From: Candidatus Sphingomonas phytovorans
GTDB taxonomy: Bacteria > Pseudomonadota > Alphaproteobacteria > Sphingomonadales > Sphingomonadaceae
Assembly: GCA_029202385.1 (NCBI GenBank)
Contig: CP119314.1
Span: 5,321,001 to 5,385,000, forward strand
Direction of reading: 5' to 3'
Length of the DNA: 64,000 bases
The position numbers and the translations under genes were made by a program. Every line of letters begins with the position of its first letter. Position 1 is the stretch's first letter. The notes below the pieces were generated by a model that saw only the letters and a program-made list of their open reading frames with translations, had not been told where the DNA came from and did no database searches. This document shows positions 17,282 through 28,925 of the stretch, piece by piece.

Positions 17282-17767
17282 TTAATCGTTCTCGATCCGG
17301 ATTACCCCGGTCCGCAACAGTTCCTCGGTGCCGCGCGCGAAATTGGTGAGCATGCCCTCGAGGAACGGCTCGAGCCCGCGATCCTGGATGACGCCGATCG
17401 GCAGGGTGACCCCGCCGCGCACATCCTCGATCAACAGGCCGTTTTCGATCATCCGCGCGACATGACGGCGCACCGTCTCGCGCGGCAGCCCGCTCGCCGT
17501 GGCGATCGCATTGCGTGAGATCGGCACGACCCATTCGCGCGGCAGGATCTCGGTGCCGGCCAGATGCTCGGGGATGGTCCGCTCGCGCATCAGTCGCTGG
17601 ACATTGGCGACCGAGACGGTCGTGTAGATCAGCAATTCGGTCGGCCCGACCGGCGTAGCCGCGGCCAGCGTGCGGTGCATCGTCAGGAACAGGTTCATCA
17701 GCGAGCACACGGCGACGCGCCAATTCTCTCCCATCTTCGACGGGTTGGTGACGACACGTTCGCTCAT
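17282..17767 (-). CDS. winged-helix DNA-binding protein, putative regulator
   Basis: A 161-residue protein. The C-terminal half contains a helix-turn-helix of the MarR/Crp type (ISRNAIATASGLPRETVRRHVARMIENGLL, about 83-112), followed by a short wing (VRGGVTLPIGV) and a hydrophobic tail that may dimerise. The N-terminal half (MNLFLTMHRTLAAATPVGPTELLIYTTVSVANVQRLM) looks helical and has no clear ligand motif. I recognise it only as a type seen in sphingomonads; target genes unknown. A palindrome (GCTACCC/GGGTAGC) 39 bp upstream of its start is a possible autoregulatory operator. Confidence 0.7.
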   Translation of the reverse strand: MSERVVTNPSKMGENWRVAVCSLMNLFLTMHRTLAAATPVGPTELLIYTTVSVANVQRLMRERTIPEHLAGTEILPREWVVPISRNAIATASGLPRETVRRHVARMIENGLLIEDVRGGVTLPIGVIQDRGLEPFLEGMLTNFARGTEELLRTGVIRIEND

Positions 17768-17805
17768 CGGCTTGCCCCTTCCGGTGACATGGCCGGGACG
17801 GCCCC

Positions 17806-17832
17806 GCTACCCGGAATGGGTAGCATCTTTTT
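17806..17832. promoter_or_regulatory. inverted repeat with T run upstream of the winged-helix gene
   Basis: GCTACCC (17806-17812), GGAAT, GGGTAGC (17818-17824), then ATCTTTTT. It lies in the promoter region of the regulator gene that starts at 17767. It reads like a plus-strand terminator, yet no plus-strand gene ends here, so an operator is at least as likely. The rest of the 300-bp gap 17768-18067 holds no convincing gene. Confidence 0.4.
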
Positions 17833-18067
17833 CCCCTAAACTATCGGCCAGCGTCACGGAAGCTATACGATGGTCCGATCTGGTTCGACCTCAATGGTTT
17901 GAGCCGAGATATTTTGGCCAGGGAGTTTTGGCCAGCGAAGTTGGGAAGGAGCGCGGGCGGCGCAAGCCGCGGACACGCGACACGGGCTGCGGCGGTTTCG
18001 GGGGGAACCGGCCGCAGCCCGAAACTTTCCGATCCGTCACCCTTTATCGCGACGGTTCATCGCCGCC

Positions 18068-19393
18068 TTATTTTGCCGCCACCCGCCAGATCACGTTGCC
18101 GACATCGTCAGCCACCAGCAGGCCGCCGGTCCTGTCGGTGATCACGCCGACCGGGCGGCCCTGCGCCTTGCCGTCCTTGTCGAGGAAGCCGGTCAGCACA
18201 TCGACCGGCTTCGCGCCTTTCAGCGGAAAGCCGTTGTCGCCGAACGGCACGAAGATCACCTTGTAGCCTGAGACGGGGTAGCGGTTCCACGATCCATGCT
18301 GGCCGACGAACGCGCCGTTCGCGAATTGCGGGCCCAGCTTCGCATCGCCCGCGAAGGTGATGCCGAGCGAGGCGGTATGCGCGCCCAGCGCATAATCCGG
18401 GCGCTTCGAATATTGCTGGAGGGCGGGATTGCCCGGCTCGACCCGATTGTCGGGATAGCCGCCCCAATAATACCAGGGCCAGCCGAACTGGTCGCCGAAC
18501 TCGACCTGGCTCATATAATCGGGCGCGAGGTCCGATCCGAGCATGTCGCGCTCGTTGACGGTCACCCACAGTCCGCCCGAATGCGGCTCGAACGCCAGGC
18601 CGTTGGGGTTGCGCAGGCCGGATGCGTAGATGCGGAAGGTCTTCGCCTCGGGATAGACCTGCAGGATGTTGGCGCGGAATTTCTCCGCCTCCATGCCGTT
18701 TTCGGCGATGTTGCTCGACGATCCGACCGTCACGTACAGCGTCTTGCCGTCGGGATTGGCGATCACGTTGCGCGCCCAGTGGTTGCCGCCCGGGTTCAGC
18801 TTGACCACGGTCTCCGGCTTGGCGGCGATCTGAGTCTCGCCGTCCTTGTACGGCACGCGGACCACAGCGTCGGTGTTGCCGATATAGAGATAGCCCCCCA
18901 TCAGCGCCATGCCGAAGGGTGAGTTGAGGCCCGACAGGAAGGTCGTGCGGGTCTCCGCCACGCCGTCGCCGTCCGCGTCGCGCAGCAGGGTGATCCGGTT
19001 GGCTGAGGGCACGCCGGCACCGGCCCGGCCCATCAGATAGCCCATCACCCGGCCGGCGATGCCGCCGCCCTTGCGCGGCGGCGAATTGGTCTCGGCGACC
19101 AGCACGTCGCCATTGGGCAGGCGATAGAGCCAGCGCGGATGATCGAGCCCGCGTGCGAACGCCTTCACCGCCAGGCCGGGGGCTGGCGTCGGCGCCGCCC
19201 CCTGCGCCCAGCCGACCGCATCGGCGACCTGGATCGTCGGGAAACTCTGCACCCGCGGCGGCGTGATCTCGGGCCGGGCGCCCATCACCGCCTCCACCTT
19301 CAGTTGAGCGACATCGGGCTGGCGAAGCCAGAACCAGAAGGCGATCGCCGCGACGATGAGGATCCCGGTGATGATGAGGATGTGTTTGCGCAT
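18068..19393 (-). CDS. sorbosone dehydrogenase-like, PQQ-type beta-propeller protein
   Basis: A 441-residue protein anchored by an N-terminal membrane helix (about residues 5-24), with a six-bladed beta-propeller of the soluble glucose/sorbosone dehydrogenase type in the periplasm. Typical segments are GLDHPRWLYRLPNGDVLVAET (about 83-103), GLNSPFGMAL, NHWARNVIANPDGKTLYVTVGSSSN, YASGLRNPNGLAFEP and GQHGSWNR, the last carrying PQQ-pocket residues. The likely activity is PQQ-dependent oxidation of a sugar or aldose, or a non-catalytic propeller; the substrate cannot be told. The stop is 3 bases after an in-frame lysine codon, giving a normal length. It is divergent from katG, with 194 bp between them. 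Confidence 0.87.
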   Translation of the reverse strand: MRKHILIITGILIVAAIAFWFWLRQPDVAQLKVEAVMGARPEITPPRVQSFPTIQVADAVGWAQGAAPTPAPGLAVKAFARGLDHPRWLYRLPNGDVLVAETNSPPRKGGGIAGRVMGYLMGRAGAGVPSANRITLLRDADGDGVAETRTTFLSGLNSPFGMALMGGYLYIGNTDAVVRVPYKDGETQIAAKPETVVKLNPGGNHWARNVIANPDGKTLYVTVGSSSNIAENGMEAEKFRANILQVYPEAKTFRIYASGLRNPNGLAFEPHSGGLWVTVNERDMLGSDLAPDYMSQVEFGDQFGWPWYYWGGYPDNRVEPGNPALQQYSKRPDYALGAHTASLGITFAGDAKLGPQFANGAFVGQHGSWNRYPVSGYKVIFVPFGDNGFPLKGAKPVDVLTGFLDKDGKAQGRPVGVITDRTGGLLVADDVGNVIWRVAAK

Positions 19394-19395
19394 GA

Positions 19396-21789
<2,394 letters not shown>

Positions 21790-21796
21790 ACTCGCT

Positions 21797-21831
21797 GATG
21801 GCCCCCGGCGCGGCAAGCGTCGGGGGCCATC
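21797..21831 (+). terminator. hairpin terminator after katG
   Basis: GATGGCCCCCG pairs with CGGGGGCCATC, with an inner CGC/GCG extension around GGCAA, 8 bp after the katG stop. There is no long T run, but the stem is very stable. Confidence 0.75.
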
Positions 21832-21914
21832 CATTTGCGATCGCCTGGTTCGTTGCCGAAAAAAGAGCGTTCGGGACTGTCGCGTTTAAAGAAAAGACAT
21901 CGTCGCATTGTCGT

Positions 21915-21944
21915 CCATGGGATGCGTCCTACCGCATCCCATGG
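21915..21944 (-). terminator. perfect hairpin after the TonB receptor gene
   Basis: CCATGGGATGCG and CGCATCCCATGG form 12-bp arms around TCCTAC, 19 bp beyond the receptor stop codon. No U tract follows on the minus strand, so termination is plausible rather than certain. Confidence 0.6.
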
Positions 21945-21962
21945 ATAACGCCGTGGCTGGTC

Positions 21963-24900
21963 TCAGAATTTGAACCCGACATTCACTCTGAAATACCTGC
22001 CCATGATGGCATCATAGTAACGCGATTGCCCGTAATCCCCCAGGGAGTAGGGGAAAGGAACCGATCTGTTCGCGACGTTGTTCACCATGAACCGGATGTT
22101 GAACTGTTTAGATAGATCGTATCCGACCGAGGCATTGAACAGGAAATAGCTGTTAAGCGTCGGATATTGGTATGTACTGGTGGGCACATTCACATTGATG
22201 CGGGCAGGCCCATAATAAATGGTCTGCCACATGAAATTGAATCCACCCTTGTCGTAATTCAAGTTCGCGGTGAAGTTGTCCTTCGGTTCCTGGATACCGC
22301 CAACGGTGTATTGGATGTCTCCGCTTCCGATCTTGTAGTAATGCTGAAGCGTGTGAAGGTAGTTCACGCCAAGGGAAACTCTCCCGGCGGATTCGGACAT
22401 GCCCAGGCGCGACAGCGGAAGGGTATAGTTGAAGGATGCCTGCACGCCCTCGAAGTGTTCGATACCGATATTGTAATATCCGGTAAAGAAATTGGTGACC
22501 TGCCCGGCGGCGTTGCGCGTGAAGCTGCTGCAATAGGTGCTGTTCGGATAATTCGTCGAATCGTAGCATGCGTTCATGACGTCGGTCAGGGAAAGCTGCG
22601 CAATCTCGTTCTTGACGTCGATGCGTACATAATCGCCGGATATCTGAAGGCCGGGGATGAAGGTCGGCTGGAATATGCCGCCCGCGGTCCAGCTGTTGGC
22701 AACCTCATTGGTGAGCTTTTCATTGCCGCCGCTCGAGCCCGGTGCAGTATAATCCACGACGTTCGACACGAAATTGGCGGGCAATCCCGCGGCAGTGCAG
22801 TTGGCCGCGCGACGCGCCGGATCCGGACCGCCGGAAATGTAGCGGGAATCGCAGGGGTCGTTCGCCGTGTTGTAAACCTGCCCCACTGGCGCGAACAATT
22901 CAGTGATCGCGGGTGCCCTGAATGAGCGCGTATAGTTACCGCGCAGGGTGAGGCCACGAACCGGGGAATATTTGCCGCCCCCCGTATAGGCCCAGAAACC
23001 GCCCGTCATGCTGTTCTTGTTGTATCGGCCTGCCGCCTGCAATTCGAGACTGTTGATCAACGGTATGTTCATGTCGCTCGAAACGACCGGAACGTTCAAT
23101 TCGCCGAACGCTTCGTTGGTGTGATAGGAACCCGCCACCGGTGTGATCGGAATCGTATTGCCATATTGAGTATAGGTGCCGTCACCATTGTCGTGACCGC
23201 GATAGAAAGCGCCAGGCTGGAAATTGGTCGACTCATAGCGATGCTCGTAACCGAGCACGAACTTCACGTCGCCCGCCGGTAGCTTGATGATCGACCCCTT
23301 GACGTCGGCGATCAGGTCGAACTGGGTATTGCGCTGCTTCGGATTCGCGATCGCCGTAATATAGTCAAGCGCTGCCTGGCTTGCCTGGCCGGTGCCGAAT
23401 ATATTGAGCGGAGCGCAGGTGGAACTGATCGTCTTGATCGCTGCGCTCGTATAGCCGGGCGCGCAGACGATATTGCCGCTGCCGTCACGCACGGCGTTGA
23501 GCGCGTTGTAGAAATTCTGGGTGACAACCTCGCGCGTGGTGGTTTCCGTATCGGAGCGACCGTAAATCGCCTTCACTTCCCAGGAGAAGGCACGGCTGCC
23601 GACATTGAAGTCGCCGTCTAGGCCGCCGACCAGGCGATACAGATTCGATGTCGTCTTGAAACTGCCGGTCGCCAGGTCGGTATTGGCGCGCGCGAGCAGG
23701 AAAGTGCTCGTATCCATCTGGTTCGCGGCAAGGCTGTTGATGATCGTCTGGCGATCCGCCGCGCTCAGGAACGGGTTGGCGGTGCTCATGATGAGGTTGC
23801 CGTTCGTCTCGCCGGCGGACGCGAATAGCGCTGTGTTATAGAATGGTTGCGCGCGAACGTTGGTCGCGATGGTGCGCCCGTACCAGGCCTCGCCGGAGAA
23901 GCGGATGCGGTCGCTGAAATCGTAATGGAACAGCGCCGTCGCCGAGAGGCGGCTGCTGTCGGCCAGGAAATTGTCATAGTCTCGAATGCGAAACCCGTCC
24001 CCGCCCGCCTGGATAAGGCCGTTCCCCGTTTGCTGGCCAAAGACGAAAGGCGTAAGGCGTCCGCTCGAGTTGAAGATCAGCGGACGGCCCTGCGCGTCAG
24101 TAACCCCCGCTGCCGCCGTACCGCCGTAGATCGGCACGTCATCGGCGACCAGCGGCATACCGGTGTTGGTGAACACCTCGTAGCGCTGGCCGCCATAATA
24201 TAGCTGCTGGCGATACGATGAACCGGCTGGAGCCGTGGCGAAGAAAGGACCGTCGGCGCTGGTATAGAATCGATCGGACGTCGGAATTCCGTTCTGCTTG
24301 TCGTACTGAACGCTCAACGTGACGTTGCCGCGTCCCTCGGAGAAATTCTTGCCGGCCAGGAGCGAGAGGTTGTAGTTTCCACCATCGCCCTTTTCGGAGA
24401 TGCCGTTCTGGGCGTTGAACGCCAAGCCGTCGAAATTCTTCTTCAGAATGACGTTGACGGTGCCGGCAATCGCGTCCGATCCGTAGATCGGGGCGCCGCC
24501 AACCGAGACGGTCTCGATCCGGTCGACCAGGTTGACCGGCAGCGAGGCGAAGTCGACGGGGTTGCCCGCGACGACGCCGAAGATCGACGAGGTGGCTGTG
24601 GTCACGAAACGGTTCCCGTTGACCAGCGTCAACGTACGCTGGGACCCCAGATTGTACATGTTGACGAACGTCTGGCCGGCGCCGAACGTGCCTTGGGACC
24701 CGACGGGACTGTTGGTCGGCACGCTGAACACCGGCAGTTCCTGCAAGGCAGAGCCCAGGTTGGTGTAGCCGCGCTTGGCGATTTCCGACGCCGCGATGCT
24801 CTCGGTCGGCTGCGCCGCGATCGGGGAACGCGAAATGCGCGAGGCGGTGACGATGATGTCGTCCGGGGCGGCGGCGTTGCCGGGCTGGTCCGGCTCCTCA

Positions 24901-25040
24901 TGGCCGGGCTGCAGCGGCTGGGCGTTCGCCGCTGTCTGCGCGGACGCGGCACCAGCCGCCGTCATGCTTCCTGCTGCGATTCCGACCAACAACATGCGGC
25001 GCAGCGCGCCACTCCGTCCGAAGGAAGAATGTCCCGTCAT
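21963..25040 (-). CDS. TonB-dependent outer-membrane receptor
   Basis: A 1,025-residue TonB-dependent transporter that would import a scarce nutrient using energy from TonB-ExbBD. An N-terminal signal peptide (ending ASAQ, about residue 35) is followed by a TonB box-like DDIIVTASR (about 60-68), a plug (about 75-190, with LPVNLVDRIETVSVGGAPIYGSDAIAGTVNVIL) and a long beta-barrel that ends in the aromatic residue F (VNVGFKF), as needed for Bam insertion. The ligand is unknown. The divergent amidohydrolase and the M19 dipeptidase next to it suggest a peptide- or amide-containing substrate. The gene looks lower in GC than its neighbours, hinting at separate ancestry. Confidence 0.9.
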   Translation of the reverse strand: MTGHSSFGRSGALRRMLLVGIAAGSMTAAGAASAQTAANAQPLQPGHEEPDQPGNAAAPDDIIVTASRISRSPIAAQPTESIAASEIAKRGYTNLGSALQELPVFSVPTNSPVGSQGTFGAGQTFVNMYNLGSQRTLTLVNGNRFVTTATSSIFGVVAGNPVDFASLPVNLVDRIETVSVGGAPIYGSDAIAGTVNVILKKNFDGLAFNAQNGISEKGDGGNYNLSLLAGKNFSEGRGNVTLSVQYDKQNGIPTSDRFYTSADGPFFATAPAGSSYRQQLYYGGQRYEVFTNTGMPLVADDVPIYGGTAAAGVTDAQGRPLIFNSSGRLTPFVFGQQTGNGLIQAGGDGFRIRDYDNFLADSSRLSATALFHYDFSDRIRFSGEAWYGRTIATNVRAQPFYNTALFASAGETNGNLIMSTANPFLSAADRQTIINSLAANQMDTSTFLLARANTDLATGSFKTTSNLYRLVGGLDGDFNVGSRAFSWEVKAIYGRSDTETTTREVVTQNFYNALNAVRDGSGNIVCAPGYTSAAIKTISSTCAPLNIFGTGQASQAALDYITAIANPKQRNTQFDLIADVKGSIIKLPAGDVKFVLGYEHRYESTNFQPGAFYRGHDNGDGTYTQYGNTIPITPVAGSYHTNEAFGELNVPVVSSDMNIPLINSLELQAAGRYNKNSMTGGFWAYTGGGKYSPVRGLTLRGNYTRSFRAPAITELFAPVGQVYNTANDPCDSRYISGGPDPARRAANCTAAGLPANFVSNVVDYTAPGSSGGNEKLTNEVANSWTAGGIFQPTFIPGLQISGDYVRIDVKNEIAQLSLTDVMNACYDSTNYPNSTYCSSFTRNAAGQVTNFFTGYYNIGIEHFEGVQASFNYTLPLSRLGMSESAGRVSLGVNYLHTLQHYYKIGSGDIQYTVGGIQEPKDNFTANLNYDKGGFNFMWQTIYYGPARINVNVPTSTYQYPTLNSYFLFNASVGYDLSKQFNIRFMVNNVANRSVPFPYSLGDYGQSRYYDAIMGRYFRVNVGFKF

Positions 25041-25477
25041 GATGCGGACCCCTCTGTAATAGTGACTGACCGTCGATATGAGAGCTGCGGGAACATCGGG
25101 TCAATCGACCGATCGACGGGCATCGCATTTCATCGAGCAGATGTAACATTTCAGCAACAAATCCAGTCGGCTATGGTGGGAATTTCATGAGCTTGTCATC
25201 AAGCTCACGCTCTGGCGCCGTTCGGTGTCGCCAGGGGGAAGCCCTGGATACCGCTGCCCGAAGCTTCGAAAGGAACAGGCCGGCCACCTTGGGAGAAACG
25301 AACGGATGGCCGGTTCCGGACGCGAAGGCCAGGGCGCCCGACCGCGATCCTCGGGCACTTTCCCGCGTTGGCGCCGGCGGTGAATCCCCGCGTGGCAACC
25401 GCGGCTCAATCAACCATTGCGCCGGCAGCCGCAGCTTGCCAGTCTCCCGCTATTCTTGCTTGAATGGGGTAACAATC
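25041..25477. promoter_or_regulatory. 437-bp divergent promoter region with an 8-bp-arm palindrome
   Basis: The region separates the TonB receptor (minus) from the amidohydrolase (plus). It holds TGAGCTTG, TCAT, CAAGCTCA (25188-25207), a perfect palindrome that could be an operator controlling both genes. The remainder is GC-rich with no convincing coding frame; the open frames seen on either strand lack start signals and family-like sequence. Confidence 0.45.
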
Positions 25478-27517
25478 ATGCGCCGGATATTGTTTGCGTC
25501 ACTGCTTGCTGCGACCGCATCGATTGCCGCCGCGGAGCCGGCATCGAAGGAGCAGCTGATGGCGCCCCCGTCCGGGGCTCGCCACTATACGATCAGCTCG
25601 ACCGCCGGAAAGCATGGGGACGTCTGGTCGTGGAAGCTGCCGGACGGGAACACCGCCTATCGCATGTCGATGTCGCTGCGCGGATGGGTCACTGAAACCG
25701 ATGAGGTGATGACGACAGGGCCCGATGGCAGGCCAACGGCGATCGCCATTCGCGGCTATACCGACCAGGGCGATGCCACCGAGGATTTCAGCGTCGATGC
25801 CGGCGGTGTCGCGCGCTGGAAGACGTCGGTCGATTCCGGCTCCGCACCCTTCGGTGACAAGCGCTACAACACTTATGGCGGCCCATGGCTTGCCGGTGAG
25901 CGCGATATCGAGGCGCTGGTCGCCGCAGGTGCCAGGGGTATCGATCTTCTGCCGACCGGTCATGCCAGCATCGCCATCGGACAACCCGTTCAGATCGACG
26001 GGCCGCAGGGCGCGGCGACGGTCAAGCTCGCCTTCATCCGGGGCTATGGGTTCGCGCCCACCCCGGTCTGGCTCGACAAGGACAATCATTTCTTCGGCAA
26101 TGCCGGCGTCATCTCGCTGCTGCCCGAAGGCTATGAGAAGAACGGGCCGAAGCTCAAGGACCTGCAGGACAAGGCGACCGCCGCCATGGTGCGCGATGTC
26201 GCCCGCCAGTTCCTCAGTCCGCCCAATCGTACGCCCACGCTGATCGATCATGTGCAGATGTTCGATTCGATCGCCGGGCGCTATCTGCCCGACCGCGCGG
26301 TGCTGATCGCCGATGGAAAGGTAGCGGCCACGGGCGCGGCAGGGTCGATCAGGGCACCGGCCGGCGCGACCGTGATCGACGGGCGCGGCAAGACGCTTCT
26401 GCCTGGCCTGTGGGACTCGCACCAGCATGTCGGCGACGACTGGAACCTGTTGCAGAACCTCGCGACCGGCATGACTAATTATCGCAGCCCCGGCTCGATG
26501 ATCGACGAGGCGCACAGCATCTACAAGCGGCGCGCGGCCGGCGATCTGCTCGCGCCCGACGGCAAGATCTCCGTGATCATCGATCGCAAGGACCCGCTCG
26601 CCGCGCAGGGCGCGCTGACCGTCTCCTCGGCGAAGGAAGCGGTGGCGGCGGTCGACCAGATCAAGGCGGCGGGGCTGTGGGGCGTCAAATTCTACACCTC
26701 GATGGATCCGGCATGGATCGCCCCGGCGGCGGCCGAGGCGCATCGGCTTGGCCTTCACGTCCACGGGCACGTGCCCGCCGGCATGCGTCCGCTCGATGCG
26801 GTTCGCGCCGGTTATGACGAGGTCACCCATATCAACTTCATCATGATGCAGGCGATGCCGCAGGAGGTCGTCGACAAGGCCAACACGGCCGCGCGGCTCG
26901 AGGGGCCGGCGAAATACGGCAAGGATGTCGACCTTGATTCCCCCGCGATGAAGGCTTTTTATGCCGAGCTCGCCAAGCGGAAGACGATCATCGATCCGAC
27001 GCTGACGGTTTGGGAACCGCTGCTGACCTCGGACGGAAAGGCGATCTCCCCGGAATATGCGCCTTTCGTCGATATCGCACCGCCAGCGGTCGCACGCGGA
27101 TGGAAGATTGCCGGCTATCCCCTGTTCGGTGGCCTTACGCGAGACGATTTCCGCAAGAGCTTCGACAAGATGGTGGGGCTGGTCGGCCGGCTCCATCAGG
27201 CTGGCGTGCGGATCGTGGCCGGCACCGACGGGTACGGGCTTGAGCTGGTCCGTGAACTCGAACTCTATCAGAACGCGGGGCTATCCAATGCCGAGGCATT
27301 GCAGACGGCGACGATCGTCCCCGCGCGGATGACCGGCATGGACGACCGTACCGGATCGATCACGCGCGGCAAGGCGGCGGACATCATCCTCGTCAACGGC
27401 GATGTGTCACGGAACCTCGCCAATCTGCGCTATGTCGATACCGTTTTCCTGGACGGCTACCGGCTCAATGGCGCGGCCCTGCGTCAGGCGAGCGGACTGA
27501 GCGGCATGCCGAAGTGA
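25478..27517 (+). CDS. exported metal-dependent amidohydrolase
   Basis: A 679-residue hydrolase with an N-terminal signal peptide (RRILFASLLAATASIAAAE), so periplasmic or secreted. The N-terminal 270 residues form an extra domain. The C-terminal amidohydrolase TIM barrel has the metal-binding LPGLWDSHQHVG (about residues 308-319), KFYTSMD, HVHGHVPAGM and DEVTHIN (His ligands), and AGTDGYG with the catalytic Asp. This matches the imidazolonepropionase/prolidase-like branch of COG1228. The substrate is probably an amide, cyclic imide or dipeptide. The start is the ATG at 25478 where the signal peptide begins; the open frame extends upstream without a signal. It is convergent with the M19 dipeptidase gene. 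Confidence 0.85.
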   Translation: MRRILFASLLAATASIAAAEPASKEQLMAPPSGARHYTISSTAGKHGDVWSWKLPDGNTAYRMSMSLRGWVTETDEVMTTGPDGRPTAIAIRGYTDQGDATEDFSVDAGGVARWKTSVDSGSAPFGDKRYNTYGGPWLAGERDIEALVAAGARGIDLLPTGHASIAIGQPVQIDGPQGAATVKLAFIRGYGFAPTPVWLDKDNHFFGNAGVISLLPEGYEKNGPKLKDLQDKATAAMVRDVARQFLSPPNRTPTLIDHVQMFDSIAGRYLPDRAVLIADGKVAATGAAGSIRAPAGATVIDGRGKTLLPGLWDSHQHVGDDWNLLQNLATGMTNYRSPGSMIDEAHSIYKRRAAGDLLAPDGKISVIIDRKDPLAAQGALTVSSAKEAVAAVDQIKAAGLWGVKFYTSMDPAWIAPAAAEAHRLGLHVHGHVPAGMRPLDAVRAGYDEVTHINFIMMQAMPQEVVDKANTAARLEGPAKYGKDVDLDSPAMKAFYAELAKRKTIIDPTLTVWEPLLTSDGKAISPEYAPFVDIAPPAVARGWKIAGYPLFGGLTRDDFRKSFDKMVGLVGRLHQAGVRIVAGTDGYGLELVRELELYQNAGLSNAEALQTATIVPARMTGMDDRTGSITRGKAADIILVNGDVSRNLANLRYVDTVFLDGYRLNGAALRQASGLSGMPK

Positions 27518-27581
27518 TGCCCCCGAATATATCGTCGTGACCTCAGGCCGGGATAACTGAAGCGACCGCGGCAGGACGACC

Positions 27582-28709
27582 TCATCTGCCCCAGATCTCG
27601 GTGTAGAGTCGCACCAGATTGCCGCCGAGCAGCTTCTCGATCCGGGCCGCTGGCCAGCCGCGCGCGGACAGATCGTCCGCGAGCATGCGGAAGCGCAGGT
27701 TGCTGTCGTAATCGGCGACGATATTGAAGACGTCGGGCCCTTCGCCGGGCGCGGCGATACCCTTCTTCGTTCGTTCCTCGTGGAATCTGCGCTGCGCCGC
27801 GCGGGCTGAATCGTCGATCACCGTCCTGGAGATCATGCCGTCGGTGCCGATCGCGATATGATCCTCGCCGCACATGTTCAGCGCATGGTCGAAATGGCGC
27901 AGCAGGTCTTCGCGGGTCGGTTTGCTGTTCGCGACGAGGAACGGCATGTAATAGATGCCGAATACGCCACCCTTGTCGGCCAGCGCCTTCATCTCGGCGT
28001 CCCAAATGTTGCGCGGATTGTCGTTGAGCGCGCGACAGCCCGAATGGCTGATGATCGGTGGCCGTTTCGCATGAGCGATCGCCTCGGCCACGGTGCGCTG
28101 CCCGCCATGGGAAAGGTCGAGCAGGATCTTCTGCGCCTCGATCGCCTCGATCGTCCTTCGGCCGAGATCCGAAATCCCGGCATTGGCCGGCTCGATCGCG
28201 CCGTCACCCGAAAGGTTCCGCTTGTTGTAGGTGAGCTGGATGATCCGCACGCCGAGGCCGTGATACAGCTCGATGCGGCTGAGGTCGGTGCCGATCAGGC
28301 TCGTGTCCTGGAAGCCGTAATACAGCGCGACCTTGCCCGCAGCCTTGGCGGCGCGAATATCGGCTACACTTGTTGCGCGAACGAACATATCGGGGTTGTC
28401 AGCGATCACCTCTTCCAGGGCAGCGAGGTTCCGCAGCGTCTTCTCGGCGACATCTGGCTCGTTGCCGACCTCATTGACCGTGCAGTGGATCGCGCTGACG
28501 CCGGATTGCCTGAGCTCCGCCCAGCCGCGCGCGCTGAATCGCGGATCTCCGTCCTTGCCATAGGGGTCCACGAGGCCGCCAAGCCCGTCGATCACGATCG
28601 CTCGATCATAGTCGCGCGCGGGATAGCCCGAGGGCGCGGCCGCCCGGGCTGACGAGACAGCCGGAAGCGCGGCTAGCGCGCCGATCAATTCGCGCCGTGA
28701 CAACTGCAT
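27582..28709 (-). CDS. membrane dipeptidase (peptidase M19), Tat-exported
   Basis: A 375-residue zinc dipeptidase. The N-terminus SRRELIGALAALPA is a twin-arginine signal, so it should be folded in the cytosol and exported. M19 features are IVIDGLGGLVDP (the family normally has DGHND-like His ligands here, replaced by DGLGG), then LYYGFQDTSLIG, ILLDLSHGG (zinc His), PIISHSGCRAL (zinc His) and IAIGTDGMI (Asp). Family members cleave dipeptides, often with a D-residue, and cyclic dipeptide products. The change at the first metal motif could reduce metal binding or mark a subfamily. It is convergent with the amidohydrolase gene and divergent from osmC. Confidence 0.88.
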   Translation of the reverse strand: MQLSRRELIGALAALPAVSSARAAAPSGYPARDYDRAIVIDGLGGLVDPYGKDGDPRFSARGWAELRQSGVSAIHCTVNEVGNEPDVAEKTLRNLAALEEVIADNPDMFVRATSVADIRAAKAAGKVALYYGFQDTSLIGTDLSRIELYHGLGVRIIQLTYNKRNLSGDGAIEPANAGISDLGRRTIEAIEAQKILLDLSHGGQRTVAEAIAHAKRPPIISHSGCRALNDNPRNIWDAEMKALADKGGVFGIYYMPFLVANSKPTREDLLRHFDHALNMCGEDHIAIGTDGMISRTVIDDSARAAQRRFHEERTKKGIAAPGEGPDVFNIVADYDSNLRFRMLADDLSARGWPAARIEKLLGGNLVRLYTEIWGR

Positions 28710-28925
28710 GACATGCCCCCTGTTTGGAAATGGGGAGACTAGCTCGACCTCAAATTATGACGCCAGCGAAACTTTTGTCGTTTTCAGATCGGGTCGTGAA
28801 CTTGTGAGCGTAGTCGGCCGGCATTGGGTGGTTTGCCGTCCGGCAGCTTTTGGACCATCTTGGCAAACGGCGGACGGCTGCGATCAAAAGGTGACGGCCA
28901 ACGCCCTGGTCAGGTAGATATCCGA

